In this document: positions 22,725 to 34,522 of the stretch, piece by piece | How the letters are laid out: every line of letters begins with the position of its first letter | How positions within the stretch are numbered: position 1 is the stretch's first letter | Assembly: GCA_036346275.1 (NCBI GenBank) | Contig: CM070730.1 | Coordinates: forward strand, 42,826,918 to 42,890,917 | DNA: 64,000 bases | From: Otatea glauca | Taxonomy: Eukaryota > Streptophyta > Magnoliopsida > Poales > Poaceae | Reading direction: 5' to 3' | Made by a program: the position numbers and the translations under genes | Notes under the pieces: model-generated | What the model saw: the letters and a program-made list of their open reading frames with translations, nothing else | Database searches by the model: none | What the model was told of the DNA's origin: nothing

Positions 22725-25560
22725 GTCAATCAATTAAGTATCTAATACCAATAGACCTTGTGTGCGCCTCATGCTTAGGCTGTGGCAGTGGCTTTGTCAA
22801 CGGATCGCCACATTGGCTTCCGTATGTACTTTGCATATTTCGACGCCACCTCTATCCACAATCTCGCGAATAAGGTGAAAGCGATTGAGTATGTGTTTAG
22901 ACTTTGATGTGATCTAGGCTCTTTTGCTTGTGCAATGGCACCACTATTATCACAATAGATGTCCATTGGACTAGAGACACTAGCGACCACACCAAGCTCG
23001 TGATAAACTTCTTAATCCACACAGCCTCCTTTGCGGCCTCCAAACCGCAATGTACTCCGCTTCGTCAGAGAGTCGGCCACCGTGTTTTGCTTGGAACTCT
23101 TCCACCATCGCTCCTCCATTAAGTGTAAACACAAACCCGGATTATGATCGAAAATCATCTTTGTCGGTTTGGAAGCTTGCATCGGTGTAACCCTTTGCAA
23201 CCAGATCTTCCTCACCTCCAAAAACAAGGAACATACCCTTAGTTCTTCTCAAGTACTTCAGATATTTTTATGGCTATCCAATGACCATCACCAGATCCGC
23301 TTGGTATCCGCCGTGACACTTAGAGCATATGAGACATCCGGGCGTGTATGATCATGGCATACATAATAGACCCAATAGTGAAGCATATGGAATCTTGCTC
23401 ATCCTGTCTCGCTCATCAGATGTCGAAGGACACTGATTCTTGCAGAGACTGATGCCATGTGACATTGGCATGAAACCTCTCTTGGATTCATGCATATTAA
23501 ACCTTTTCAATATCTTGTCAATGTACGTTTCCTGAATTAGTCCAATTAACCTTTTTGATCTATCTCTATAGATTTTTATGCCCAAGATATAGCATGCTTC
23601 TCCCAAGTCCTTCATCGAGAAACTCCTTTTCAATGAAGTCTTAACATCTTCAAGCATAGGAATGTCATTCCCGATTAATAATATGTCATCCACATACAAA
23701 ATCAGAAATACAAGTGCGCTCCCACTAGTCTTCTTGTAAACACAAGGCTCTTCTTCATTTTTGATAAAGTCAAAACCTTTGACTACTTCATCAAAACGAA
23801 TGTTCCAACTCCTAGATGCTTGCTTTAACCCATAAATGGATCTTTGAAGCTTGCATACCCTTTTAGCATATTTAGGATCAACAAAGCCTTCAGGTTGTAT
23901 CATGTATACATCCTCGTAAAGATTCCCATTAAGGAAGGCTGTTTTGACATCCATCCGCCATATTTCATAATCAAAATATGCAAGAATAGCTAAAATGATC
24001 CGGACAGACTTGAGCATGGCTACCGTGAGAAAGTTTCATCATAGTCAACTCCTTGAACTTGTTTGAAACCCTTTGCCACCAACCGTGCCTTATAGATCCG
24101 AACATTTCCATCTACGTCTATCTTTTCTTGAAAATCCATTTGCACTCAATGGTTTTACACCATCAGTGAATCGACCAAGTTCCAAACTTGATTGTCATGC
24201 ATGGATTGAATTTGGATCTCATGGCTTCAAGCCATTTTTGAGTTTGGGTCCATCATTGCTTCTTCATAAGTCGTGGGCTCATCATTGTCCAACAATAATA
24301 TGTCATTCCCATATCTAATAGGTACATGACGTGGCCTCCCGATCTACGTGGGGTGGAGTCTCTTCCACAAAGTTGTACAACACTTTGTACATCTTGTGAA
24401 GGTTCGAGGTAGCTTGAACATATTCATGTGATTCTCGAACTTCATCAAGATACACATCACTCCTCTGATTTCTTTTGAAAGAAACTCTTTCTCCAAAAGA
24501 CACCATTTCGAGCAACAAAACTTTGTTCTCGTTTCTTTTGTAAAAGTAATATCCTTTTGTTTCTTTAGGATACCCCACAAAAAGCATTTTTTCGATTTAG
24601 GTGCGAGTTTATCGATTGTAAACGTTTTACATAAGCCTCACATCCCCATATCTTGAGAAATGACAACATGGGTCTTCTCCACCATATCTCATATGGCGTC
24701 TTCTCAACGGATTTTGATGGGACCCTATTCAAAGTGAACGCAATTGTCTCTAGAGCGAAACCCCAAAAGGATAATGGCAGATCTGTTTGGTGATCATTGA
24801 CCGAACCATATCTAATAAAGTCCGTTACGCTGTTCGGACACACCATTCCATTGAGGCGTTCTGGCGGAGTAAGTTGCGAACGATTCCACATTGCTTTAAA
24901 TGATCACCAAACTCTTGGCTCAAGTATTCGCCACCACGATCGGATCGTAAGTGTTTTATTGTTTTGCCAAGTTGATTTTGTACTTCGCTCAAACTCTTTG
25001 AACCTTTCAAAAGTTTCAGATTTATGCCTCATTAAATAGATATATCCATATCTCTCAAGTCATCAGTAAAAGTTACAAAATCATTGAAACCCACCCCTAG
25101 CAATGAGCTCATTGGTCCACATACATCCAGTATGTACTAGGGCCAATAATTCACTTGCTCTCTCACTAAAACACGTGAAAGGGCTTTTGTCATCTTGCCA
25201 AGTAAACAAGATTCACATGTTTCAAATGATTCAAAATCAAATGAGGATAGAAGTCCATCACCATGGAGCTTCTTCATGCGCTTCTCATTTATATGACCTA
25301 AGCGACAATGCCACAAAAAGTAAGGTTCAAATCATTAGGCGGTGCCTTTTACATTAATATTATAGATGTGTTTTTCTTCGAGTTCAAGGACGCGTACAAC
25401 CCATCCACCATGGGGCAACGACCATAATACATATCATTCAAAATATTGAACAAACAAAGTTCTTTATTCTGAAATCATAACCTTCATGTTCCAAACAAGA
25501 AGATGAAATAATGTTTCTACTCAAAGATGGAACAAAATAACAATTATTGAGTTCTAAAAC
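22725..25560 (-). pseudogene. pol: F pol: integrase, reverse transcriptase, RNase H (copia order)
   Basis: Integrase lies at about 24320-25100 (LRSDRGGEYLS core Asp motif, then FWGFALETIAFTLNRVPSKS and TPYEIWWRR). RT is in 23352-24070: WRMDVKTAFLNGNL, GLKQASRSWN, the catalytic LILYVDDILLIGND and a KDLGEACYILGIKI motif. RNase H lies at 22730-23330 with IYCDNSGAIAQAKEPRSH. IN before RT is diagnostic of Ty1-copia. The frame is broken repeatedly between blocks; the longest clean piece is RT (221 codons). The protein would process, copy and integrate the element; this copy is not functional as read. Confidence 0.9.
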
Positions 25561-26623
25561 TAACTCAAGGCAAATGCAATGGGTATGTGCAACAGCAAGA
25601 CCAAAGAACTCTTGCTTTATTCCCCACGCGAAGATCCACTTCTCCTTTTGCCAAGTCTCTACTCTTTATCGCCCCGCAATGAATTGCAAATGTGAGCAAC
25701 CGAACCTGTATCATATACCCATGAGTGAGTGAAGAAGTAGCAAGATTAATTTCTATAACATTAATACCAAGTGGAAACCACATTTCCATTCTTCTTATCC
25801 GCTGTACTTTTCAGCCCGCTTCCAATGCCCCGATTTCTTGCAATAGAAGCATTGGGTATCGAGTTGAGGGCCAACTTTAAGCTTCAAGCTTAGTTTTGAG
25901 GCTCGCGATCTCATCTTGAGCCTTGCCCTTGCCCTTGCCCTTGCTCTTTCCGTTCCCCACCTTAGCCTTTCTCTTTTGAAAGCGCTTGTTTTCAACCATC
26001 ATCACATGATTGGGTTTTTCTTAATGCTTTCTCCACAGCCTTGAGCATCCCATGTAGCTCGGTTAGGCTCTTCTCCATGCTATTCATATGAAAATTCATA
26101 ATGAATGGCTCAAAGCTCGAGGCGTAGACCGAGAATAACATCTGTGGCCAAACCGAGGCTAAGGGAAACTCAAGTTTTTCCAATCTCCCAATGTAACCAA
26201 TCATCTTGATCACATGAGGATCGACCGGATCGCCTTGACCACTTACAAGCAAATAAAAGCTTTGAGATACCATACCTCTCAGCTCTTGCTTGATTCCCAA
26301 ACATGCCCTTCAAGCCCACAATCATATTGTAAGCATCCTGGTCCTCATATTGCTTTTGGAGCTCAGAGTCCATTGTGACTAGCATGAGACAGTGACTCTC
26401 TGAAGCATTAACATGCTTTTCATATTCAACCTCAAATTGCGAGCAAGATTTTCATTTTTGGTTCATCAGAATTGGATTCTCTAGAACATAGTCCTTCTTT
26501 TCATGCTTGAGAACAATTCTCAAAGTTGCGATACCAATCAACAAAATTAGTTCCATTCAGTTTTTCCTTTCCAAACCGATCTCAAAGCAAAACCAGTGTA
26601 GCAGGAGTAGGAGAAGGTGCCAT
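25561..26623 (-). pseudogene. gag: F gag with zinc knuckle
   Basis: Start at 26623-26621 (MAPSPTPATLVLL). Next comes FGKEKLNGTNFVDWYRN, the N-terminal signature of many copia Gag proteins, then the UBN2-type region in 25992-26385 (LRGMVSQSF, MLKAVEKA). The knuckle QCFYCKKSGHWKR is at ~25830. A short (CCTTGCC)n run at ~25917-25945 encodes an Arg/Ala repeat just before the knuckle. Stops appear soon after the start and again within the Gag core, so it is broken. Confidence 0.8.
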
Positions 26624-28165
26624 TGAACTACAACAAAAATATGCAAAGATTCTAAGCACTATGTTTATGTAAAACTTTATTAAACTTTTAATTAAAGACA
26701 CTCCTATTTTATGTCCTTTTATAGACACATAGTGAGTATTCAAGATCCATATTCATTAAACACTAGTGAGCTTTGGCATCACTGCTAGAAATTTAATGAC
26801 ATAGGTAAGCAACACCTTTGCTAATTACATCATATGTAACTCTTGTTTGTTGAGTATGAAAACAAGTAATGAATGCCTCCATCAACTTGACTCATGGCCA
26901 GTCAACTCGCCCCAAGGGCTCACATGAGGAGGAGCACTTCCCGTATTCGGGTGCCAATTAAGAAACCTGCCTCATGTGTGTTTTCCTAGACACCAATTGT
27001 CTTGTATAGGTTCCTTCATTATCAAATCAAATCCCAACCACTTATGTCCTCAAGCCCAAAACCGTTTTGATAGCTCGTTTAAATCGCCATTGTTATGCGT
27101 GATGTGTCCAACACATCCCTATCATCTATTGAGATAGCCATTGATATACTACTTTGGCAATCATATCAATAACGATCTAAATTCTTGATAGGTGCAACAA
27201 TTGGATGGACAATTTGATTTAAGATTTTTAACTATAAGGAGGAACAAAGATTACTATGAACATAGCATCACATGCAATGAGCATAAAGAAAATAGCAAGG
27301 ATAAAACACACATCCACGTAAAATCAAAATAAGTCGTGAAATAGCATGGCCCTTAGCATTAAGATCTCCATCATCATGCTTGGTTGTTCACCTAGCCACC
27401 TTGCTTGATTTGTTCACCTAGCCATCGTCTTCATCATTATGGATGCAACTCCTTACAACTTTTGATAATGAATTTTACATGAGGGTTTGAAGCATCACAA
27501 GTCGACACGCAGTGTCGTTATACAATTTAAATAGCCTTATGGCTTAACACGCACGCAGCCATGTGGAAATTACATGCATCACATACACATAGGCCATACT
27601 ATTTCACATAATTCCCTGCAAAAACGAGTTAAACAAAAGCAACCCTACGACTCCGGGGTCCGAGGGGCAGCACTGGCGGGCGGTCCTCATTGGCCGGTCG
27701 TGGCGGGTCTGAGAGGGGCACCTGTCAAGGGGTCCAGGGGCGAGAGTTTCGCGGCGGTCCCATATGGATACGTTTTAGAAACCCCGATGGCGGTAACCGA
27801 CCGGTAAGGGCAACGTCGCATCATGAACGGACTCACCCAAATCAATATTGAATCTGTTTGCGCTTACCATGGATCAACCAGATTGACCCAATCCAACTCG
27901 ATCTGATTGGCTTGGTCCCATATGGATACGTTTCAGAAACCCTGATGGCGGTAACCCGACCGGTAAGGGTAACGTCGCATCATGAACGGACTCACCCAAA
28001 TCAAGATTGAGTCGGTTTGCACTTTCTCAAACCCTAAATCGATCGATCTCATCGATGGATGCCGTCACCAATTCATCACATGAACTGGTGAACATGTAAT
28101 AGATCCAATCTACTAACCTCACACATCATATGTGCAACATCCGGATCACAAAACTATACGAGATG
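26624..28165. other. Long leader of copia F
   Basis: About 1.5 kb between PBS and gag ATG with no supported ORF. It includes a direct duplication (27757-27866 and 27914-28025). Such a long leader is unusual for a copia element. Confidence 0.7.
27757..28025 (+). repeat. Direct duplication in the F leader
   Basis: Two ~110-bp copies, 27757-27866 and 27914-28025, start 157 bp apart and share GGTCCCATATGGATACGTTT, GATGGCGGTAACC and ACGTCGCATCATGAACGG. They differ by scattered substitutions, so the duplication is not recent. Confidence 0.85.
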
Positions 28166-28176
28166 GCTCGATACCA
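28166..28176 (-). promoter_or_regulatory. Primer-binding site of F, one base short
   Basis: The minus strand reads TGGTATCGAGC directly after the LTR; the initiator-Met PBS is TGGTATCAGAGC. The A of CAG is missing, the same gap as in B and D. Confidence 0.8.
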
Positions 28177-29512
28177 TCAAGGGAAACGCGTATGCTACGC
28201 TAGCACAAAAAAACTACCGCAGAACCGTAAAGCTACTCGCAAGAAGGGGATCATAGATAAGATTACCACTAGACGCGCAGATTGCGGAATCCTTCGCGCG
28301 CCGATGTAGTGGTTCGTCCTCGCCGCGATCGTTGCGCCGATGTAGTGGATCGCCCTCCCACGCCGCAGCCGCAGCAGCGCCACCGCAGAGTCCACACGCC
28401 CAGAGATGGAACGCCGCGGCGCCGTGTGCAAGCACCTAGTCGCTCGGCAGGGCGCGAGAGGAGGAGGCTAGGGTTTCAAGTGAATCAAACCTAAACCGTG
28501 GAAAGCACACTCGCGCCTCCCTCCTCCCTCCTTATATAGCCACGAGATGAAACCCTAAACCAGGGCCCACCAAAGATGCTAAGCCCACGAGGTTCATTAA
28601 TTACGGATCCAATCCAAATTAATGCGTCCCACCATTAAGTGTGTGACCTGCAGGTTCACATACGCTTGGACATGGATTCGAAAACTCCTTTTCAATCCAA
28701 TAGTTGGTAGCGGCTTCTTGCAAAGTATGCCAACTCCCAAACATACCGTGATCAAATCGAATGTAACCTATCAAAAGAACTCATGTAATAATCCCTTTGC
28801 CAAGTATATGAAGATTGATCTCAAGGCGAGAAGCATGTCATCCTTTGATGATTCAATCCATCTCTCGATCCGTGATATATTAATAAGTTGTGATTGACTC
28901 TCAATCACGGCATGGCCATGCACTTTCTTATTCATATCACACGAGTGGCCTTGTCATATATCTCCGCTTCATTGGAGTGGCAAATTCCATCTTGATCGCC
29001 ACTTCCTCTCGCACGTTTCATAGTAAACATGAAAGCTACCTTTATAACTATCCGGTTAGGAAGTAGTGTTTGATAGCCCCAAGGAAAACTATTACACATG
29101 TAGGGAATATGACAATCTCAGGTCTAAGGATCATACATCTTCTAGGTATGAGATACATCGATGACACATAAGAATGAAACATTCTCGCAGTTGTCCCATA
29201 GCGGGTCTATCTAACCCATGTTCTTCAACATGGTCCACAATGTAGAGATGATATCTCCATATCCCATGATCTATGAAGCATGATCATCGATCACTACATG
29301 TGCTGATCTATTCATCGTAGTCCTATACGATGATATCCGATCAGAGATATTTATCGAATTACATCATTAAGTAAAGAGCTTCATAATCAAGTCACATACT
29401 TGTTGATCAATACAATGATATACATTCATTGGACCAATAATCATATTATTATTCATAAACATAGTCATGTTACAATCATCTAAATGATTGCCTCAAGGGC
29501 ATAACACTAACA
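28177..29512 (-). repeat. 5' LTR of copia F (1336 bp)
   Basis: Aligns with 21358-22705. The terminal CA (minus) reads GA here. It is flanked at 29513 by the AAATG duplication. Confidence 0.92.
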
Positions 29513-29517
29513 AAATG

Positions 29518-30249
29518 AACTTGGACATACCTAAGCTAGTGATTTTCTTCAAATGATGTAGCATGGTGTATAGCATGAAGAAGAAATCAATTGCATAATA
29601 GACAAAACTCATTAAACAAGAAATGCAGTCTATATGCAATGCACGAACAGATTCCCAAACCCCCCCTCAACAAATGAATCAATTTTAAGCTCAAATCTGG
29701 TTAAAGTTGAGTTATTATCAAGATTAGGCATAAAGAAGACCCAAATGAACTCAACAACAACCAGAAAAACATAATGAGGAGAAGAAGCCGAGAAACTGCA
29801 AAACTGGATGGCTTTTGAGCATAGATAAGATAGAAGAGACTCTGCCCAAGTCCTGGATGCTGCCCAAACACAAGCGACTCTCTAACCTGTCTAGAAGCAG
29901 TGTGTGTCTTAGGAGCACTCAAAGTCCGGGATGACCCGAATACCCCTAAGAGCAAGAACACGCCACGCCGAGTGATCTTGGCGCGCTCAAGCGTAAATCT
30001 ACTAGGTGACCATCCTTCTACTGTAAGGTGCATGTGTACTTCGCCTTGCTAGAGGCGTATAATAGAGTAACACCTTCCGGGTCAAGTCCTATGGACAACC
30101 CAAAGAGACCTAAACTTGGTGGTGCTCACTCAGGAGCTACCACAATCTCACTACTCTTGGAGCCGCGCACAATGGTGGGAGGATGCGCCGAGCGTGCTCC
30201 AAGAGATCAAATCCTAGACCTTGATTGAATCTACTAATCTTGGATTGGT
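29518..30249. other. Unassigned internal segment of E after gag
   Basis: Once F is removed, this is continuous with 21352. A 110-codon frame on minus at 29701-30033 shows no domain I recognise and has a Leu/Phe-rich end, so I do not call it a gene. No RT or integrase motif is present. Confidence 0.5.
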
Positions 30250-31448
30250 CTAGAATAAGGTTGAGCTTCTTCTTGCTCTCCAACAAACTTCTCGAGAGTG
30301 CTCATAAGATACCGCAATCTCGGAAGAAAGAAGCACAAGAAGAACAGGGGAAGGAGAGGAAGAAGAAGAACCGTAAAGAGAAGATCTCTCAAAGACGTGC
30401 TTTTTGTTCCTTAGCACGGCTGCCTCAATCTTGAGGGCCTCACAAGAAACGCAAGGAGCATCTCTAATCCTAAGGGTTTGGTCTTTTAACTTCTTCTTAA
30501 GCTCGACATGGATTTGATCCACATCATCCTTAACCCCAACACACAAAGCAAGCAACGGGTTTGTGACTTAACTAGTGAATCTTAGCAAGTTGATCACACT
30601 TGACATTCAAAGCATCATTGTCAAGTTTTAGTTGCTTACAGCCCTCACATGAGCTGACTGGGTCCTTAGAAGCATGCAATTCAAGTACATCATTTCTAGC
30701 AGAAAGCTTTCTAAGGTGTTCGCTCATGGCATCAATTTCGGCAAGCAATTTAGGGCAATTAGCACATGATGGAGTGGAGTGAGCATGAAGAAAACTAGCC
30801 TCAACAGAAATAGCATCAATAGAACTAGTGCTAGCATTCTTCAACCTAAGACCATCAAGTTCAGCAAGTACACTATCATGTATGGTCCTTAGGTTCTCCA
30901 ACTCCACAAGAATAGCATCACACAAAGAGCAATCATCGCTGACTCGGGAGGAGAAGATCTAAGTGAAGCTAACTCCCGAGTCAAGGTACCTAATTCCTTC
31001 TCAAGCTCTGCACACCTAGCTCGCTCTAGCATGAAATTTTCCTAATTTGCGTAAAGCTTCGCTGAGCTGGTCATAGGAGGGTACCTCATCCGAGTCAGTC
31101 AGAGAGCCTGAGTCGCTGATGTCGCTGGTGTCGCCATGAAGCACATGCCGAGAAGTCATCGCCGCCTTCTTCTCTTGCGGATCATCCTCGCCTCGCCGCT
31201 CCATGTCTCCGTGTCGGAGAGGTTGATGTCGCAAGCCGGCGAGGACGCGGTGGAAGAGCTTCTTGTTCTTGGAGAAGTTGCGGTACTTCTTCTCGTGCGC
31301 CGGTTCACGAACCGAGGCTTCTTGTTGCGGTTCTTGTCGGTGTAGTCGTTTTTGCCCGAACCGCCAACGCCGTTTTGCCCTTCTCCGGCTTGGGATAGTT
31401 CGCCTCAATGTGGTTGGGGCCACCACACTCAAAGCGGTGATCATGCCA
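30250..31448 (-). pseudogene. gag: E gag, C-terminal part (after B insertion)
   Basis: This continues the Gag of 43227-44021 once B and one TGCCA are removed. It begins with a degenerate knuckle, FECGGPNHIEANYPKPEKG, in which the expected first and last Cys are Arg and Tyr. An acidic stretch follows (GDTSDISDSGSLTDSDEVPS), then a long coiled coil with cysteine pairs (PSCANCPKLLAEIDAMSEHL, SCEGCKQLKLDNDALNVKCD, APCVSCEALKIE), typical of SIRE-type gags. Frame breaks occur near 31060-31300 and a TAG near 30570. Confidence 0.8.
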
Positions 31449-31733
31449 TGTAGAGACCGAATCCATCGATTCGAACCCACCGTTTTTATCGCACTATTCC
31501 CGTGATCAACGCTAGTGCACACAAGCTTAACATTGGTACATATCACATCATACACAACGATAATGGAATAATAGTTCATTTATTGATATAGCTAAATGTA
31601 TGATCTTATGACCAACTTACATTATTAAGCCACGCAGGCAAGACGGAGAATATAAGCTAATAATTAAGCAAATGAAAGTAGAAACGTAGATAGCTCATCG
31701 GTTCACCACAGTGCAACCGACAAGGCTCGGACC

Positions 31734-33069
31734 CTAATGACTCGTGTCTTCATGAACTTCATCTTCCAACACAGTGTAGATTCTTCAACTGCTGATTATT
31801 GTTGTTTGGCAAGGGTGAGTACTTAAAGCACTCAACAAGTTGTGCATGTAATGCGCTTCTATTTATCTATATGTAAGGCTTATTCCAAAGGATAGGCTAT
31901 CATGGCTATTTTGCAATAAGCAGCATTTATGAACAAATACAGTGAATAGATTGTAAAGAATGTAAAACAAATAGCAATAATAAATAAATTCAGTATTTCT
32001 CAAGTAAACCAAGTTTCCAATCCTAAATCAAGTTCCAATCTTCCATATGGCCATCCCGCCATCCCAACCAAGTTGTCCAATTTATTAATCTAACCCTTAA
32101 TCAGTAATTCCGAGCATTGCTCAATACCATGAGCACGGCTATCCGAATAGTTTCACACTCTGCAGAGGTTATGCACTTTACCCACGTGATACAACCAAAC
32201 ACCACAAAGGCGAAAGATTATAACAAAGCCTTTACAATGCTCTATCTTAATCCGATACTACCCGCTAAGGTTTCAACATTTGGTGGTCTCAGAAACTACA
32301 TCCGGGCCCCCTCTTGCGCCATGTGAATTACACCTGACCCGGAACTCACACCACCACGATAGTACCAAATTAAGACGTTTGCAAATTACTCGGCTAGGCC
32401 GCCCATACCGGACATGTGGTTGCATGATTGACTCAGTCAAAGGCTTGCAAGGTTAAGTCCTTAGTGTGATCAAGGCAAGACTTCCACATACCATCGCCCA
32501 TCGGGCCCACCTTGGCCTCCTCGCCCCTTGCCACTTGCCCCAATCTAAGTGATTATCACCCGCTTGATTACCAAGCACCACGTGCCATCAACAATTCAAC
32601 ATCGCTATGCGTGACATGACTCGCCACAACAACTCAATCTCATCGTGTGATCCCACATGACACACAAGTTCATAACATTGTTCCATATTCCATTAATCAA
32701 GATTAATTATCAATGGTGATGACACATGTGATGACGTGGCATGGCTAAGCAACTAATACGAACTAAACCTCCAATGTTGATTATAATTATTAACCAACTA
32801 TATTAAACCAATCTAGGGTGACAATGGATCATGGCATACAATGACAAGGTAGGGTATAGACCAATCTGGTATTTTAGCTAAGCCCAAACTAATTTGAAAC
32901 AGATGTATATTTGAAATATATGCAATAGTGTAAATCAAACATAGCTATTTTATAAACATGGGTTCAACATGATCAAAGCACAACTTGCCTTGGAATAGGT
33001 CCTGATCTGGATCTGAAGTTTGCTCTTGAGTTGCTTGATCTTCCTCCGAAGCGTCGCACAATTCAACGT
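31734..33069 (-). CDS. Candidate spliced ORF inside the B 3' LTR
   Basis: Exon 'b' 32989-33069 (81 bp, after CGTAG, before GCAAGT) and exon 'c' 31734-31788 (55 bp, after CAACAG, ending TAG). Exon b reads VELCDASEEDQATQEQ and keeps length and frame relative to A and D. Exon c is one base shorter than in A and D, at ACACTGTG where A has ACACCTGTG; that gap disrupts the frame as read but lies in a CTG context. The intron is 1200 bp. Same caveats as in element A: no resolved first exon, no expression evidence. Confidence 0.45.
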
Positions 33070-33799
33070 CTACGCGTACCGAAAGAGAAAAGTAAATAAA
33101 TACCAAAACAGAGAGCAATTAAACTCCAAAAATCAGTTAAAATTCACCAATAAATAGATCTCAATTTTACAAATTTTTAGAAACTGGAATCACTCAAATC
33201 CGAGTTACGATGCAAAAGATATAGCCTTTTGAAGTTTGAAATAAATATTGAAATTAGAAAATCAGAAATTCGAATTTAACAGATTTATTTTTATACTGAA
33301 AAACTGGTTTATGACGTCAGCGTGACATCAGCATGACGCAGCGCTGGACCGGACCAATCAGAAGCCGACGCGTGTCCCCGGTCCATGGACTCGGTCCACC
33401 GCGTCGTTCGTCTCACGCGAACCCGGCCACGACTCTTCTGGTGCTCGCACCTCCACGCTGGCGGCACTCGATTGGTCGCGGGCGACGGCACCATCCTCTC
33501 GCATTCAGATCTCATCCAGGCGGCCGCCAATCAAGCACACGCGCAAGATCTCGGCAGAGTTTTAGATCTAACGGACAAGCAATTAATCAAGGCTTACGGC
33601 TCACCGAGTCCACGCGCCGAACGGGACGCTGAGCGACGATCCGATGGTCCAAATCTTCTCCCGCCGCTAATGGCGCCGCCGATACTAAACACACCGCGAT
33701 GAAGGCGACGACGCCCGCAAGGCGCCCGGCGAAGTTCGACGACGAGGTCTTGCGATTCGACGCGGCGCAGAACGGGAACTCAACGCACCCAAGGGCCCC

Positions 33800-33806
33800 T
33801 TAAATA
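33800..33806 (-). promoter_or_regulatory. TATA-like box, B 3' LTR
   Basis: TATTTAAGGGG on minus, identical in the 5' LTR at 42518-42524. The sequence downstream is GC-rich. Confidence 0.6.
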
Positions 33807-34506
33807 GGCGGCCGGAGGAGCGTGCGGGCGATGGACACGGACTCGAGTCCACCGGAGACACGGCGCGGCGGAAGAATCCAAACGGAGACGACACACGAGA
33901 ACCCTCCGATGACAAATGAACGGCTGGGATTCGAGGAGACGTGGGCTGGATCGATCCGCCCGAACCAACTAACGGCCACGATCCAAACCTTCCCAAACCG
34001 TGCACGACTTAACCTCGATCGTCCGATTCGATCCGACGCCCTCCGGCGCTTAGGGTTTGCGATTTTCGCGCAAAGCTCCCCGACCGCCCGATTGAAAATC
34101 AAGGGTTGCGTTGCCCCTCCACTCATGGGCCAACTGGGGCCGCACCGACGCTGGCCAGCACGCCTGATCTTTGGGCTCGGCCCAACACTATTCACTGGAT
34201 TTTTAAAGATTTCTTATTTAAAATAATTCCAGAAATTCATTTTATTTATTTTAAGCAATAAAACTATTAGGAAAATCCAAGAAAAATCTCAAAAATACTT
34301 TGAGACATTCTGGACTCAAATAAAATATTTTTGACAAAACTTTATTTTGACTTTGCACAGATTTAAATAGATTTGAATAAAAGGCAATAAACTTGATTTG
34401 AATTTAATTCCAATAAATCCAGAAAAATCCAAATAAATTCCATAAAATCACAAATGCACTTTTAAGCAATAAAAACTTAATTAAGCTGAATTTTTGGGAT
34501 GTTACA

Positions 34507-34522
34507 AACCTCCCCCCCTTAA
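34507..34522 (-). promoter_or_regulatory. Polypurine tract of B
   Basis: The minus strand reads TTAAGGGGGGGAGGTT directly before the 3' LTR, identical to the PPT of D at 60989-61004. Confidence 0.9.

Larger units (their letters stand above)
21358..29512 (-). mobile_element. Element F: complete-ended Ty1-copia retrotransposon
   Basis: 3' LTR 21358-22705, 5' LTR 28177-29512, with the 5-bp target duplication AAATG at 21353-21357 and 29513-29517. It sits inside the non-coding region of E. Internal order on minus: PBS, a 1.5-kb leader, gag, integrase, RT, RNase H, PPT. Total 8155 bp. The two LTRs differ by small indels (for example GCCGCGATCGCAGCAGCGTC against GCCGCAGCCGCAGCAGCGCC). Confidence 0.92.
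31449..34506 (-). repeat. 3' LTR of B (3058 bp)
   Basis: On minus it starts TGTAACATCCC and ends TCTACA. A TATTTAA box lies at 33800-33806. It aligns throughout with 40175-43226; many differences are one- or two-base gaps at CAG/CTG/CCG. Confidence 0.95.

Noticed and set aside
28195..28494. ORFs in the F LTR with RR/AAA-rich peptides
   Set aside because: They differ in frame between the two F LTRs and contain no conserved motif; R/U5 non-coding sequence.
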